A stretch of DNA of 64,000 nucleotides from Chryseotalea sp. WA131a (lineage in GTDB: Bacteria > Bacteroidota > Bacteroidia > Cytophagales > Cyclobacteriaceae), in NCBI GenBank assembly GCA_025370075.1, contig CP073016.1, positions 3,658,001 to 3,722,000 of the forward strand, written 5' to 3'. Positions within the stretch are counted from its first letter, which is position 1, and every line of letters begins with the position of its first letter. Shown one piece after another: positions 43,944 through 52,348 of this stretch. The translations under genes and the position numbers were made by a program. Under the pieces are notes generated by a model, which saw nothing but the letters and a program-made list of their open reading frames with translations, was not told where the DNA came from and did not search any database.

Positions 43944-44112
43944 TGAAGCTACAAGATAGTAAAAGTGCCGCTTACTTAACTTTTTTCATTGGCCTCAGTC
44001 GTTAGTTGAAACTATAAACTTTTGGTGCAAGACTTTCAGTTTCTTAAAATATAGTTTTGAAGCTATTGCTTGGAGTTTTTTGGGGTAGTAATTTTTCTCG
44101 CTTTGGGAATAA

Positions 44113-44334
44113 GTATTATTTGGGGTTAAGAATTTCATTCTTTTTACAACCTATCGACTTACAACCGATCGATGGTGGTTTAGTTTATTTGAACTGGGTT
44201 TTTTGGTGCGGATTCTCAATAAGCGAGGCTACTTCAAAGTAGCAGCAATTCTTGGAATTACCGCTTTTATTCCGTACTATATTTGGTCGCCAGCCCGAAC
44301 CCTATGGAAACGACTGTTTCGATGCACCTCGTAA
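44113..44334 (+). pseudogene. Start-less open frame, possible remnant of a membrane protein
   Basis: The frame is open for 73 codons between stops, with no ATG or usual start. It encodes a plausible protein stretch with aromatic and hydrophobic helices (RWWFSLFELGFLVRILNKRG, then VAAILGITAFIPYYIW). It may be the end of a broken membrane protein gene. The family is unknown and chance cannot be ruled out. Confidence 0.3.
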
Positions 44335-44384
44335 GCACATGTTTTGTTTCGCTTTTTTTGGTCGAGATAATTGCTGGCTTGGTT

Positions 44385-44534
44385 CCGTGCCACGGATGGA
44401 TCCAAAGGATCTGGGCTAGGGCTATTCATTGTCAAGAGGCTTTAGAAAAATTGAGGGGTGACATTTCCATTGAATCAACCTACGGTCGGGGCACTAGCTT
44501 TACCGTTCATTTGAACACACACTTGCTGACATAG
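44385..44534 (+). pseudogene. Histidine kinase C-terminal remnant with a 1-base frameshift
   Basis: One frame (from 44385) reads FRATDGSKGSGLGLFIVK, the G1 ATP-binding box of a sensor histidine kinase. The next frame continues as EALEKLRGDISIESTYGRGT and SFTVHLNT, the G2 end of the same domain. They join if one G is restored near 44433 (GTCAAGAGGC instead of GTCAAGGAGGC). About 50 codons survive before a normal stop; the dimerisation and sensor parts are gone. This is a clear relic of a lost two-component sensor. Confidence 0.75.
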
Positions 44535-44578
44535 ATAAAAAAATTCACGCTCACCCAATTCTACTTGAAGCTAAAAAC

Positions 44579-44586
44579 TATCTTTG
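44579..44586 (+). promoter_or_regulatory. Promoter -7 box for glyS
   Basis: TATCTTTG is a perfect TAnnTTTG box ending 7 bp before the glyS ATG. Transcription would start at or very near the start codon, giving a leaderless or nearly leaderless mRNA. Confidence 0.55.
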
Positions 44587-44593
44587 CGGCCTC

Positions 44594-46135
44594 ATGGCAA
44601 ATACTGAAGACAATCTCTTAAAAAACATTATCTCACACTCCAAGGAGTACGGGTTTATTTTTCCTTCCAGCGAAATCTATGATGGCCTTAGTGCCGTTTA
44701 CGATTATGGCCAAAACGGAGCGGAGCTAAAAAACAATATTAAAGAATACTGGTGGAAATTTATGACGATGATGCACGACAATATTGTGGGCATCGACTCG
44801 GCCATATTTATGCACCCCACCATTTGGAAGGCCAGCGGCCACGTAGATGCCTTCAACGACCCGATGGTGGACAACAAAGATTCTAAAAAAAGATACCGGG
44901 CCGATGTCTTGGTGGAAGATGCCATCGCCAAAATTCAAGATAAGATTGACAAGGAAGTAGAGAAGGCAGCCAAGCGATTTGAGAACTTTGACAAAGCCAT
45001 GTTTGTGAGCACGAACGCACGTGTAGTGGAGTATCAAAAGAAAATTGAGGAAGCCAACACACGGTTGAAAGATGCGATGAATGGCTCCAATATGGAAGCC
45101 CTAAAGCAATTGATCATTGATTTAGAAGTGGCGGATCCAATTTCGGGAACCAAAAATTGGACAGATGTTCGCCAATTCAATTTGATGTTCTCTACCGAAA
45201 TGGGTTCGGTGGCAGAAGATGCCAACAAAATTTACCTTCGACCCGAAACGGCCCAAGGCATTTTTGTCAATTTCTTGAACGTGCAAAAAACCGGCCGCAT
45301 GAAAATTCCTTTTGGGATAGCACAGATCGGCAAGGCCTTTCGAAATGAAATAGTGGCGCGCCAATTCATTTTTCGTATGCGCGAGTTTGAGCAGATGGAA
45401 ATGCAATTTTTTGTGAAGCCAGGAGAAGAGATGAAATGGTATGAATACTGGAAAGAAAAACGCTTAAAGTGGCACAAGGCTCTTGGCCTAGGTTCAGAAA
45501 ACTATCGGTACCATGATCATTTAAACTTGGCCCACTATGCCAATGCCGCGTGCGACATTCAGTTCAACTTTCCCATGGGCTTTAAAGAGTTGGAAGGCAT
45601 ACACAGTCGCACGGATTTTGATTTGAAGAGCCATGAAAAATATTCGGGCAAAAAGTTGCAGTACTTTGATGCAGAAGATAATCAAAATTATATTCCTTAC
45701 GTGGTAGAAACTTCTGTAGGCTTGGATAGAATGTTCTTGTCGGTGTTGTCATCTGCTTATAAAGAAGAAAAGCTTGAAGATGGTAGCGACCGCGTGGTGT
45801 TGCGCATCCCTGCGTCACTGGCGCCCAATAAAGTAGCCATCCTTCCTTTGATGAAGAGAGATGGCCTTCCCGAAAAGGCAATGGAAATCATGAACGATTT
45901 GAAGTTTGACTTCCGTTGCTTCTACGAAGAGAAAGATGCCATTGGAAAACGATACAGAAGACAAGATGCCATTGGTACACCGTATTGCATTACCATCGAT
46001 CATCAAACATTGACTGACAACACCGTAACCATTCGTCATCGCGATAGCATGAAACAAGATCGGGTAGATGTGGCAGCGGTCAAATCAATCATCCAAGAAT
46101 CTGTTTCGTTGGCTTCATTACTAAAAACGATTTAA
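44594..46135 (+). CDS. glyS: Glycyl-tRNA synthetase (dimeric, single-chain type)
   Basis: The 513-residue class II synthetase charges tRNA-Gly with glycine. The order is an N-terminal catalytic domain with motif 1 and YLRPETAQGIFVNFLNV, motif 2 around FGIAQIGKAFRNEIVARQF with RMREFEQMEMQFF, motif 3 at YVVETSVGLDRMFLSVL, and a C-terminal anticodon-binding domain from about residue 400 (ASLAPNKVAILPLMKRDG). This is the eukaryote/archaea-like alpha2 form, not the alpha2-beta2 GlyQS pair, and is normal in Bacteroidota. Confidence 0.97.
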   Translation: MANTEDNLLKNIISHSKEYGFIFPSSEIYDGLSAVYDYGQNGAELKNNIKEYWWKFMTMMHDNIVGIDSAIFMHPTIWKASGHVDAFNDPMVDNKDSKKRYRADVLVEDAIAKIQDKIDKEVEKAAKRFENFDKAMFVSTNARVVEYQKKIEEANTRLKDAMNGSNMEALKQLIIDLEVADPISGTKNWTDVRQFNLMFSTEMGSVAEDANKIYLRPETAQGIFVNFLNVQKTGRMKIPFGIAQIGKAFRNEIVARQFIFRMREFEQMEMQFFVKPGEEMKWYEYWKEKRLKWHKALGLGSENYRYHDHLNLAHYANAACDIQFNFPMGFKELEGIHSRTDFDLKSHEKYSGKKLQYFDAEDNQNYIPYVVETSVGLDRMFLSVLSSAYKEEKLEDGSDRVVLRIPASLAPNKVAILPLMKRDGLPEKAMEIMNDLKFDFRCFYEEKDAIGKRYRRQDAIGTPYCITIDHQTLTDNTVTIRHRDSMKQDRVDVAAVKSIIQESVSLASLLKTI

Positions 46136-46140
46136 GCGCA

Positions 46141-46179
46141 AAAATCTTAAATCTTAAATCGAACATCCCAAATCTTTAA
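46141..46179. repeat. AAATC-type intergenic repeat, copy 2
   Basis: The gap after glyS reads AAAATCTTAAATCTTAAATC followed by GAACATCCCAAATC. It shares the AAATCgAACATC text with the minus strand of 41816-41850. Confidence 0.35.
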
Positions 46180-46181
46180 TA

Positions 46182-46772
46182 ATGCACCCCGCACTCAACA
46201 AAAATCTATTTTTCGTTAAAGAACATGTAAAAGTTTTTAAGGCCGCCAACAGTTTTGATGTGTTGGACCCCGAAACCAAACAACTTATTTTCCAATGCCA
46301 AGAAGAAAATTTAGGTTTCTTCACTAAGTTTTTTCGGTTTACAGATTACAAACGCATGACCCCGTTTAACATGGAGATCAAAACACCCGAAGGGCAACGG
46401 CTGCTAACCGTGCGAAGAGGTGTGTCTGTCTTTTTGTCTACAGTGGAAGTGTTGGATGAGCGAAACACATTGATCGGAAAATTTAAGCAACAATTTTTTT
46501 CCATTGGCGGAAAGTTTGAAGTACTAGACGCGAGCGAGCGACCGTTGTGTATGCTGAGAGGAAAATGGACAAGCTGGGATTTTAAGTTCGTCTCAAACGA
46601 TGGAAAAGAATTTGCCACTGTCACCAAAAAGTGGAGTGGCTTGGGCAAAGAGTTATTTACTTCTGCCGATAATTACATTTTACAAATCAGCCCTGAAGTT
46701 CCTGCAGGTCATCCTTTGCGATTACTGATTTTAGCGGCTGTTATGTGCATTGATTTGGTTTTGAAAGAGTGA
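46182..46772 (+). CDS. Scramblase/LURP-one-related family protein
   Basis: The 196-residue product resembles the tubby-like 12-stranded barrel family of phospholipid scramblases and LURP-one proteins. It shows strand repeats such as FDVLDPETKQLIFQCQEE and FEVLDASERPLCMLRGKWTS, and a hydrophobic C-terminal helix (LRLLILAAVMCIDLVL) of the kind that is buried in the barrel. No function is established in bacteria. Its stop overlaps the start of the dGTPase gene (TGATG), so they are co-translated. Confidence 0.75.
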   Translation: MHPALNKNLFFVKEHVKVFKAANSFDVLDPETKQLIFQCQEENLGFFTKFFRFTDYKRMTPFNMEIKTPEGQRLLTVRRGVSVFLSTVEVLDERNTLIGKFKQQFFSIGGKFEVLDASERPLCMLRGKWTSWDFKFVSNDGKEFATVTKKWSGLGKELFTSADNYILQISPEVPAGHPLRLLILAAVMCIDLVLKE

Positions 46773-48094
46773 TGATGAACTGGCTCCAACTCCTCTCTCC
46801 TCAGCGACTGGATGCAAAATCCGATTTCGCAGAACCTTCGCGCAGTGCGTTTGAGCAGGATTATGACCGCATTATTTTTTCGCATCCGTTTCGTAGGTTG
46901 CAAGACAAAACACAAGTGCACCCTTTGCCCGAACACGATTTTGTACACACTCGCTTAACGCATAGTTTAGAAGTTTCTAGTGTTGGCCGATCGCTCGGCA
47001 AAAAAGTAGGTGAAGTAATCTTGCAACGCCATCCGGAATTGAATGCGCAATCTTCGCTTTTTGATTTCGGAGCGATTGTGGCCGCGGCAGCATTGGCGCA
47101 TGATTTAGGCAATCCACCTTTCGGGCATGCTGGTGAAGATGCACTGTCGGATTTTTTTCTGCATCACCCGCACGGCCAATCATTCGAAGAAAAAGTGACA
47201 GAAGCCGAATGGGCCGATCTTACGAAATTTGAAGGCAATGCGCAGGGCTTCCGCTTGCTGAATAAAAAGCAATACGGATTAAAATTAACGACTGCAACAT
47301 TAGGTGCATTCACCAAATATCCGTGCCCATCCTTTTTTCCCAATCGTGATAAATCAAAAAAGAGCCAGAAAAAATTTGGTTTCTTTTTGTCTGAACAAAT
47401 AGCATTTGAAAAAGCCGCCTCTCAACTTGGCCTTCTAGCTGGAGAAACCAGTTGGTGCCGCCACCCGTTGGCTTTTTTGGTGGAAGCTGCGGATGATATT
47501 TGTTACAGCATTATAGATTTAGAAGATGGTTGCCGATTGGGTTTAATCAGCTTTGCTGAAACCATAGAAATGATGGCCGCCATATTGGGCGATCAATTTG
47601 ACAGCAAGAAATTGAGCAAACACATTAGCTTAAACGAAAAACTGGGCGTATTGCGCGCGATGGTAATTGGTAAGTTGGTCGATGATTGCACAAGCATTTT
47701 TTTAGATCAGGAAGTGGCCATTCTAAACGGAAAATTTGATCAGGCCTTAACCGATGTGGGTACGCACAAAAAAGCCTTGACTCAAATCAGCACAGTTTCC
47801 ATCGAAAAAATTTACCGTGCACGACATGTGGTTGAAATTGAGGCGGCAGGCCATGAAGTTCTGCCCGGCTTGCTCAGTGAGTTTTGTTTATCGGGATTTC
47901 AGTTAAAAAACAAGAATCATTCACGAAAGTATGCAAATCTAGCATTGCTGTTACCCGAAGAGGTTCGGTGGAGCATTGAGCAAGATTCAGTAAGTGATTA
48001 TGACATCCTACGCCAAATCATTGATTTTGTCTCTGGCTTAACCGATCGGCACGCCATTTCACTCTTCAAAAAAATCAAAGGCTTTTCGGTTTAA
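46772..48094 (+). CDS. dgt: Deoxyguanosinetriphosphate triphosphohydrolase (HD-domain dGTPase)
   Basis: The 440-residue enzyme splits dGTP (or other dNTPs) into the nucleoside and triphosphate. Its HD metal site is visible in the opening FSHPFRRLQDKTQVHPLPEH, VHTRLTHSLEVSSVGRSLG, ALAHDLGNPPFGHAGEDAL and the later VEAADDICYSIIDLED. The N-terminal RRLQDKTQV segment and length fit the Dgt type-2 group. I chose ATG 46772, which overlaps the previous stop; GTG 46769 and ATG 46775 are alternatives. Confidence 0.95.
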   Translation: MMNWLQLLSPQRLDAKSDFAEPSRSAFEQDYDRIIFSHPFRRLQDKTQVHPLPEHDFVHTRLTHSLEVSSVGRSLGKKVGEVILQRHPELNAQSSLFDFGAIVAAAALAHDLGNPPFGHAGEDALSDFFLHHPHGQSFEEKVTEAEWADLTKFEGNAQGFRLLNKKQYGLKLTTATLGAFTKYPCPSFFPNRDKSKKSQKKFGFFLSEQIAFEKAASQLGLLAGETSWCRHPLAFLVEAADDICYSIIDLEDGCRLGLISFAETIEMMAAILGDQFDSKKLSKHISLNEKLGVLRAMVIGKLVDDCTSIFLDQEVAILNGKFDQALTDVGTHKKALTQISTVSIEKIYRARHVVEIEAAGHEVLPGLLSEFCLSGFQLKNKNHSRKYANLALLLPEEVRWSIEQDSVSDYDILRQIIDFVSGLTDRHAISLFKKIKGFSV

Positions 48095-48101
48095 TTTTTC
48101 C

Positions 48102-48109
48102 TAATTTCG
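48102..48109 (+). promoter_or_regulatory. Possible -7 box for the sterol-desaturase-family gene
   Basis: TAATTTCG, one mismatch from TAnnTTTG, ends 8 bp before the ATG at 48118 in the short gap after dgt. It would give an almost leaderless mRNA, or the gene may simply be read through from dgt. Confidence 0.35.
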
Positions 48110-48117
48110 TAGCCTAT

Positions 48118-49386
48118 ATGGAAGCTTACGGAAAAATCCTATTGATAGCCATGCCTGCCTTTTTGGTGCTGGTGCTTTTTGAAAAATGGTACGGTTGGCG
48201 CAAAGGGAATGACACGGTGCGAACCAACGACATGATTTCAAGCCTTAGCTCGGGCATGACCAACGTTACCAAAGACGTGCTGGGCTTAAGTGTCATTATT
48301 ATTTCGTATCCGTGGTTGCAGCAAAAAGTGCAATTGGTGCAAGTGCCCAGCGGGTGGGTGACGTATGTCGTTGCTTTTATAGCATTGGATTTTGCCGGAT
48401 ATTGGGTACACCGCATCGCACATGAGTATAATTTGTTTTGGAACAACCACATCATCCACCACAGCAGCGAAGAATTTAATTTAGCCTGCGCGCTTCGGCA
48501 AAGTATTTCAAGCATTGTAAAAATATTTGCCATCTTTTTGTTACCTGCTGCAGTGTTGGGTGTGCCAAAAGATGTGATTGCTATTGTGGCACCTCTTCAC
48601 TTGTTTGCGCAGTTTTGGTACCACACACAGCACATTGGCAGCATGGGTTTTTTGGAAAAAATTATTGTCACACCTTCGCACCACCGCGTGCATCATGCCA
48701 TCAACCCTGAATACCTAGATAAAAACTACGGACAGATTTTTATTTTTTGGGATAAATGGTTTGGTACGTACCAAGCAGAATTGGAATCGGTGCCAGCAGT
48801 GTATGGCGTCACAAGGCCAGTGCAAACGTGGAACCCTATCAAAATAAATTTTATGCACCTGTGGCTTTTGATACAAGACGCATGGCGTGCAAAAAGACTG
48901 GAAGACAAACTGAAAATCTGGTTTATGCCATTGGGTTGGCGCTCTTCCGATGTGGCCGCAAAATACCCCGTTCAAAAAATTAAAGATGTATATCATTTCG
49001 ACAAATACGATCCTGCTACAGCAAAAGGCTTAATGGCTTGGAGTTGGACTCAACTAGTTATCCTGTTGATTTTTTTAAGCTACTTGTTTGGCAACATTGC
49101 CACCATCGGCACACCCAATATTTTTCTTTATGGAGCCTTTGTTTTTTTAACAGTCTATGCCCTTACTGATTTAATGGACAAAAATATCTCTTCCATTTTT
49201 TGGGAAATGCTTCGCAGTGGCTACGGCATCTATTTGATTTTCTCTCAAGGCGATTGGTTTGGAGCCAATACGTTCGTGCCCGGCATCAGCAATTTTGTTG
49301 TCTGTTACTTTATTCTTTCAATGGGTGGTGCTGTTTATTTTGCACTTCAGCAGAGAAAAGAGAGTAGTGAGTTGAGGATGGCTTAA
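48118..49386 (+). CDS. Sterol desaturase/fatty acid hydroxylase superfamily membrane protein
   Basis: The 422-residue membrane protein carries the diiron histidine boxes of the superfamily: HRIAHEYNLFWNNHIIHHSS, HTQHIG and PSHHRVHHAINPEYLDKNYG. Length and layout, with extra C-terminal helices, resemble alkylglycerol monooxygenase-like members. The substrate could be an ether lipid, fatty acid or sterol-like lipid. The window also encodes an ether-bond-forming GGGP synthase homologue, though the two are not adjacent. Its stop overlaps the convergent reductase gene's stop by 4 nt. Confidence 0.9.
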   Translation: MEAYGKILLIAMPAFLVLVLFEKWYGWRKGNDTVRTNDMISSLSSGMTNVTKDVLGLSVIIISYPWLQQKVQLVQVPSGWVTYVVAFIALDFAGYWVHRIAHEYNLFWNNHIIHHSSEEFNLACALRQSISSIVKIFAIFLLPAAVLGVPKDVIAIVAPLHLFAQFWYHTQHIGSMGFLEKIIVTPSHHRVHHAINPEYLDKNYGQIFIFWDKWFGTYQAELESVPAVYGVTRPVQTWNPIKINFMHLWLLIQDAWRAKRLEDKLKIWFMPLGWRSSDVAAKYPVQKIKDVYHFDKYDPATAKGLMAWSWTQLVILLIFLSYLFGNIATIGTPNIFLYGAFVFLTVYALTDLMDKNISSIFWEMLRSGYGIYLIFSQGDWFGANTFVPGISNFVVCYFILSMGGAVYFALQQRKESSELRMA

Positions 49387-50846
49387 AGAGCAGCGTCCCT
49401 CACAACCGCTTCCGCCTCCATCTCCACTAAATATTCCTCTCCAATCAATTCAGCTTTTACCATGGTGTTGGCAGGTTGAATATCTTTAAATCGCTCGCCA
49501 TGGGCGCGGGCAATGGGTTCCCAATCATGTATGTTTCTGATGTAGATGCGTGTGCGCACCACCTCTTGCAAACTTCCCCCCAATGATTGTAATGCCCCTT
49601 CAATTTTATCCAGTACAAAATGCATTTGTGCAGCGGGGTCACTTCCGCCAATCAATCCGTTGCCGTGTGTAGCAGTTGTACCCGAAATCAAAATGCGATT
49701 ATCCTTTCGGATGGCTCTACTGAAGCCCGCTAGGTCTTCCCAAACTGTTCCGCTCAATGCTTTCGTTCGGCCATCTTGCCCGACTTCTGTCGGATACGGA
49801 GATGGAGTAGATTCTAGGTGATGACTCAGATCACCAGAAGCGGTAAGAAAGGGTGGCTTGCGGTATTCGTCACCGCAATCACCGGGTATTGCAGTCAATT
49901 GTTTTAGTGATTCGCGAATCAAATTTTTACTCACGTCATCCAATTGTAACGTGAGCAGTTTTTTATTCTCTTCGATGTGTTCGCTCTGACCAAGGCGTGC
50001 GCCAATAATGACACCACCCACAGCGGGCTGCTCTAAAATAAAGCGACTGGATACATTAGCAATGGATGTGTTGTTCTTCTTGCTTACCAAATCCAATGTA
50101 TGTAACAATTGCTGAAATTTATCCCAACCGCCAGCCGCGTCCACAAAACGTTTGTATTTCATTTGAGACCAAGTGAGCGATTCACTCATAATGGGTGCTG
50201 GTTTATTCAACCATTTTTCTGAAAGAAATCCTCCCGCCAAGGTGCCGAAGGCCAGTAATTTTATCTGATGTTTTAAACAGAGGGCAGTCATTTGGCGTGA
50301 TGCCCGTTGGTCTAGCAACGAATAACAAACTTGATTGGAAACAACCGTGATACCACTGTTTACAACCATCGATAAATGAGCAGTATCGAAATTGGTAAGA
50401 CCAAGATGAGCAATAAGCCCTTCTGTTTTTAAATCTTGCAACCAATACAAGCAATCTAACCAAGCAGGGTGAGCATAATTCCACGCATGAAATTGTAATA
50501 GGTCTATCTGTTCAGATTGCAATCGCCTAAGTGATTTTCGGATAGCCTCTTTGACTTGTTCTTTTTTCACATGCCCCGGTTGGGGCACCCACTTGGTAAA
50601 TAACTGAGCTTTATTTCCTCCATATTTTTTGTGAAATACTCCAGCGATGTCTTCTGCCGAGCCATAATGATCGGCCATGTCAAAAGTGGTGAAGCCATTA
50701 TCAAAATATTGCTTCATGTCGAGTGCTGCTTTTTCAGCGTCAAGCAAACGACCATCGCGCTCTAAGTCTGCCACTTGCCATAAACCGGTAAGCACTTTGC
50801 AAATCGAAAGATTGGTAGCAAGGGTAATACTATTGGGTGTATCCAT
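49383..50846 (-). CDS. Aldo/keto reductase fused to a RidA-family domain
   Basis: The 487-residue product has two joined enzymes. Residues ~1-330 are an aldo/keto reductase barrel with the tetrad Asp56, Tyr61, Lys85 and His120 (FDMADHYG, FTKW, LQFHAWNY) and the NADPH-binding end (GVIIGARLGQSEHIEEN). Residues ~365-487 are a RidA/YjgF domain (ILISGTTATHGNG, VVRTRIYIRNIHDWEPIARA, VEMEAEAVV) that keeps the Arg and Glu typical of imine deaminases. The pairing suggests the enzyme handles a reactive enamine/imine and its carbonyl product. I chose ATG 50846; a longer reading overlaps the permease gene. Confidence 0.9.
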   Translation of the reverse strand: MDTPNSITLATNLSICKVLTGLWQVADLERDGRLLDAEKAALDMKQYFDNGFTTFDMADHYGSAEDIAGVFHKKYGGNKAQLFTKWVPQPGHVKKEQVKEAIRKSLRRLQSEQIDLLQFHAWNYAHPAWLDCLYWLQDLKTEGLIAHLGLTNFDTAHLSMVVNSGITVVSNQVCYSLLDQRASRQMTALCLKHQIKLLAFGTLAGGFLSEKWLNKPAPIMSESLTWSQMKYKRFVDAAGGWDKFQQLLHTLDLVSKKNNTSIANVSSRFILEQPAVGGVIIGARLGQSEHIEENKKLLTLQLDDVSKNLIRESLKQLTAIPGDCGDEYRKPPFLTASGDLSHHLESTPSPYPTEVGQDGRTKALSGTVWEDLAGFSRAIRKDNRILISGTTATHGNGLIGGSDPAAQMHFVLDKIEGALQSLGGSLQEVVRTRIYIRNIHDWEPIARAHGERFKDIQPANTMVKAELIGEEYLVEMEAEAVVRDAAL

Positions 50847-50856
50847 CCTAAAAAAA

Positions 50857-52341
50857 TTACTCAGCAGGTAAGTTAGCAAAATGTGTTTTTGTATCTACGC
50901 CCATTCGCTTTAACCGTTTCCAATAAAAAAGAAAAATGGAAGAAGCGATGAGCATCACGATTAGCCAAACAGGAGTTGAATGAAAGTACCAAGCCCCTAC
51001 CGGTGCAGAAAAATCTTTGCTGATGTGCACCCACAAAAAACTCCCCAGACAAAATACACCCAAGCCTGCTACAACGCGTTGTAGCTTGATTGACTTAAAC
51101 ACCGTAATTCGTTTTGCGATTTCTGGATTGGTAAAGGGCAGCACGATTACCGATAAACACATCAACAAATAATTTACCAACATAGAAGTAACCATGATAT
51201 CAATGCCCAGAAAAAAATCTCCCGCAAAGTGACTACCTAAAATACCAATGGAGGCCATTGTTCCGCTCAGTAAGATAGCCGCATGCGGTGTATGAAATTG
51301 GGCATGAACCTTTGAAACTTGTGAAGGGAAAATGCCGTCTTTCGCCCACGAAAATAGCAAGCGCGAAACGGCTAATATCATAGCGGGCAAATCGTTTAAC
51401 AACGCCACGGCTGCTCCTGCAATAATCAATACCGCCCAACCCGTTGGTAATAAATAACCCAACAACCCGGGAGCCGTTACGTCTTTTGTCAACGCCTCTT
51501 GCGCTACAAAACTCCAAGGCACAGTGTGGTAAAGTGAAAATGTGAAAACAAAATAGAAAAGTGTTACGCTAATGATGGCAAGACCAATGGCACGAGGCAA
51601 GTTGCGTGATGGGTTTTTGGCTTCCCCTCCGGCTTGCGCAATGGAATCGAATCCAATGAAACTTGAAAACAACAGCGAAGCACCTGCCAAGAAGGTTGTC
51701 CACTTAAATTCGGCAGTCGATGTTAAAATGTTTCTTCCTTCCTTGGTGAAAACAGCTTCCGTAAAATCTTTTTGGGTAAACGATAACCCAATCACAATCA
51801 CCACTGCGCCCAAGCCAAACATAAGTATCATAAGCGGAATCAACGTGAGCTCATAAAGCGTTACGCCTCTAATGTTTACATATACAAACATCCATAAGAT
51901 CACCATGGCGAGCGTAACACGAACCCATCCGCTATTCAACAGCAAGCCCAAATCTGTAAACTTTAATAGCAATAAAATATCTCGAACAAATGGAACAATG
52001 ACGTACGATACCACACCGATGGCAATGGACAAACCAAACCATTGCGAAAAACTGGCAACAAAACCTAAGTATGGACTGAGTGAGCGGCTCGCATACACGT
52101 AACTTCCGCCTGCGCGTGGCATGGCCGAAGCAAGTATAACGTAAGCAAAGGCTGCGAGCGATGCCGGAACAGCAGCGAACAAAAATGCCGTCAATACATA
52201 AGGTCCAATGCCGGGCACGTTTCGCTGAATCATAAACGGCACAACATAAATAGAAGCGCCCACCATCGAGCAAATGCCAGTGGCAGTTAAGCCCAACAGT
52301 CCCATTTTTCGTGAAAGAGCTGGTGAGGAAGTGGCGGCCAT
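50857..52341 (-). CDS. APC-family amino acid permease
   Basis: The 494-residue inner membrane protein has about 12-13 helices and the amino acid-polyamine-organocation fold. Landmarks are LGLTATGICSMVGASIYVVP, ASAMPRAGGSYVYASRSLSP and FIGFDSIAQAGGEAKNPSRN. Its substrate is unknown. It lies between an M24 peptidase and the reductase-RidA gene on the same strand with 7- and 10-bp gaps, so amino acid or peptide catabolism is a fair guess for the group. Confidence 0.92.
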   Translation of the reverse strand: MAATSSPALSRKMGLLGLTATGICSMVGASIYVVPFMIQRNVPGIGPYVLTAFLFAAVPASLAAFAYVILASAMPRAGGSYVYASRSLSPYLGFVASFSQWFGLSIAIGVVSYVIVPFVRDILLLLKFTDLGLLLNSGWVRVTLAMVILWMFVYVNIRGVTLYELTLIPLMILMFGLGAVVIVIGLSFTQKDFTEAVFTKEGRNILTSTAEFKWTTFLAGASLLFSSFIGFDSIAQAGGEAKNPSRNLPRAIGLAIISVTLFYFVFTFSLYHTVPWSFVAQEALTKDVTAPGLLGYLLPTGWAVLIIAGAAVALLNDLPAMILAVSRLLFSWAKDGIFPSQVSKVHAQFHTPHAAILLSGTMASIGILGSHFAGDFFLGIDIMVTSMLVNYLLMCLSVIVLPFTNPEIAKRITVFKSIKLQRVVAGLGVFCLGSFLWVHISKDFSAPVGAWYFHSTPVWLIVMLIASSIFLFYWKRLKRMGVDTKTHFANLPAE

Positions 52342-52348
52342 TAAAAAA

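Larger units (their letters stand above)
43944..44578. other. Gap with decayed gene pieces between the Usp gene and glyS
   Basis: About 640 bp hold no intact gene. The left end is the promoter side of the universal stress gene. The middle (44113-44334) is a start-less open frame of a membrane-like protein. The right part (44385-44534) is the tail of a histidine kinase with a frameshift. Confidence 0.6.

Noticed and set aside
44283..44384. ATG-led frame running into the kinase remnant as an intact small gene
   Set aside because: Its first part has no kinase character and lies out of frame with the G1 box, so only the tail is meaningful, as a frameshifted relic.
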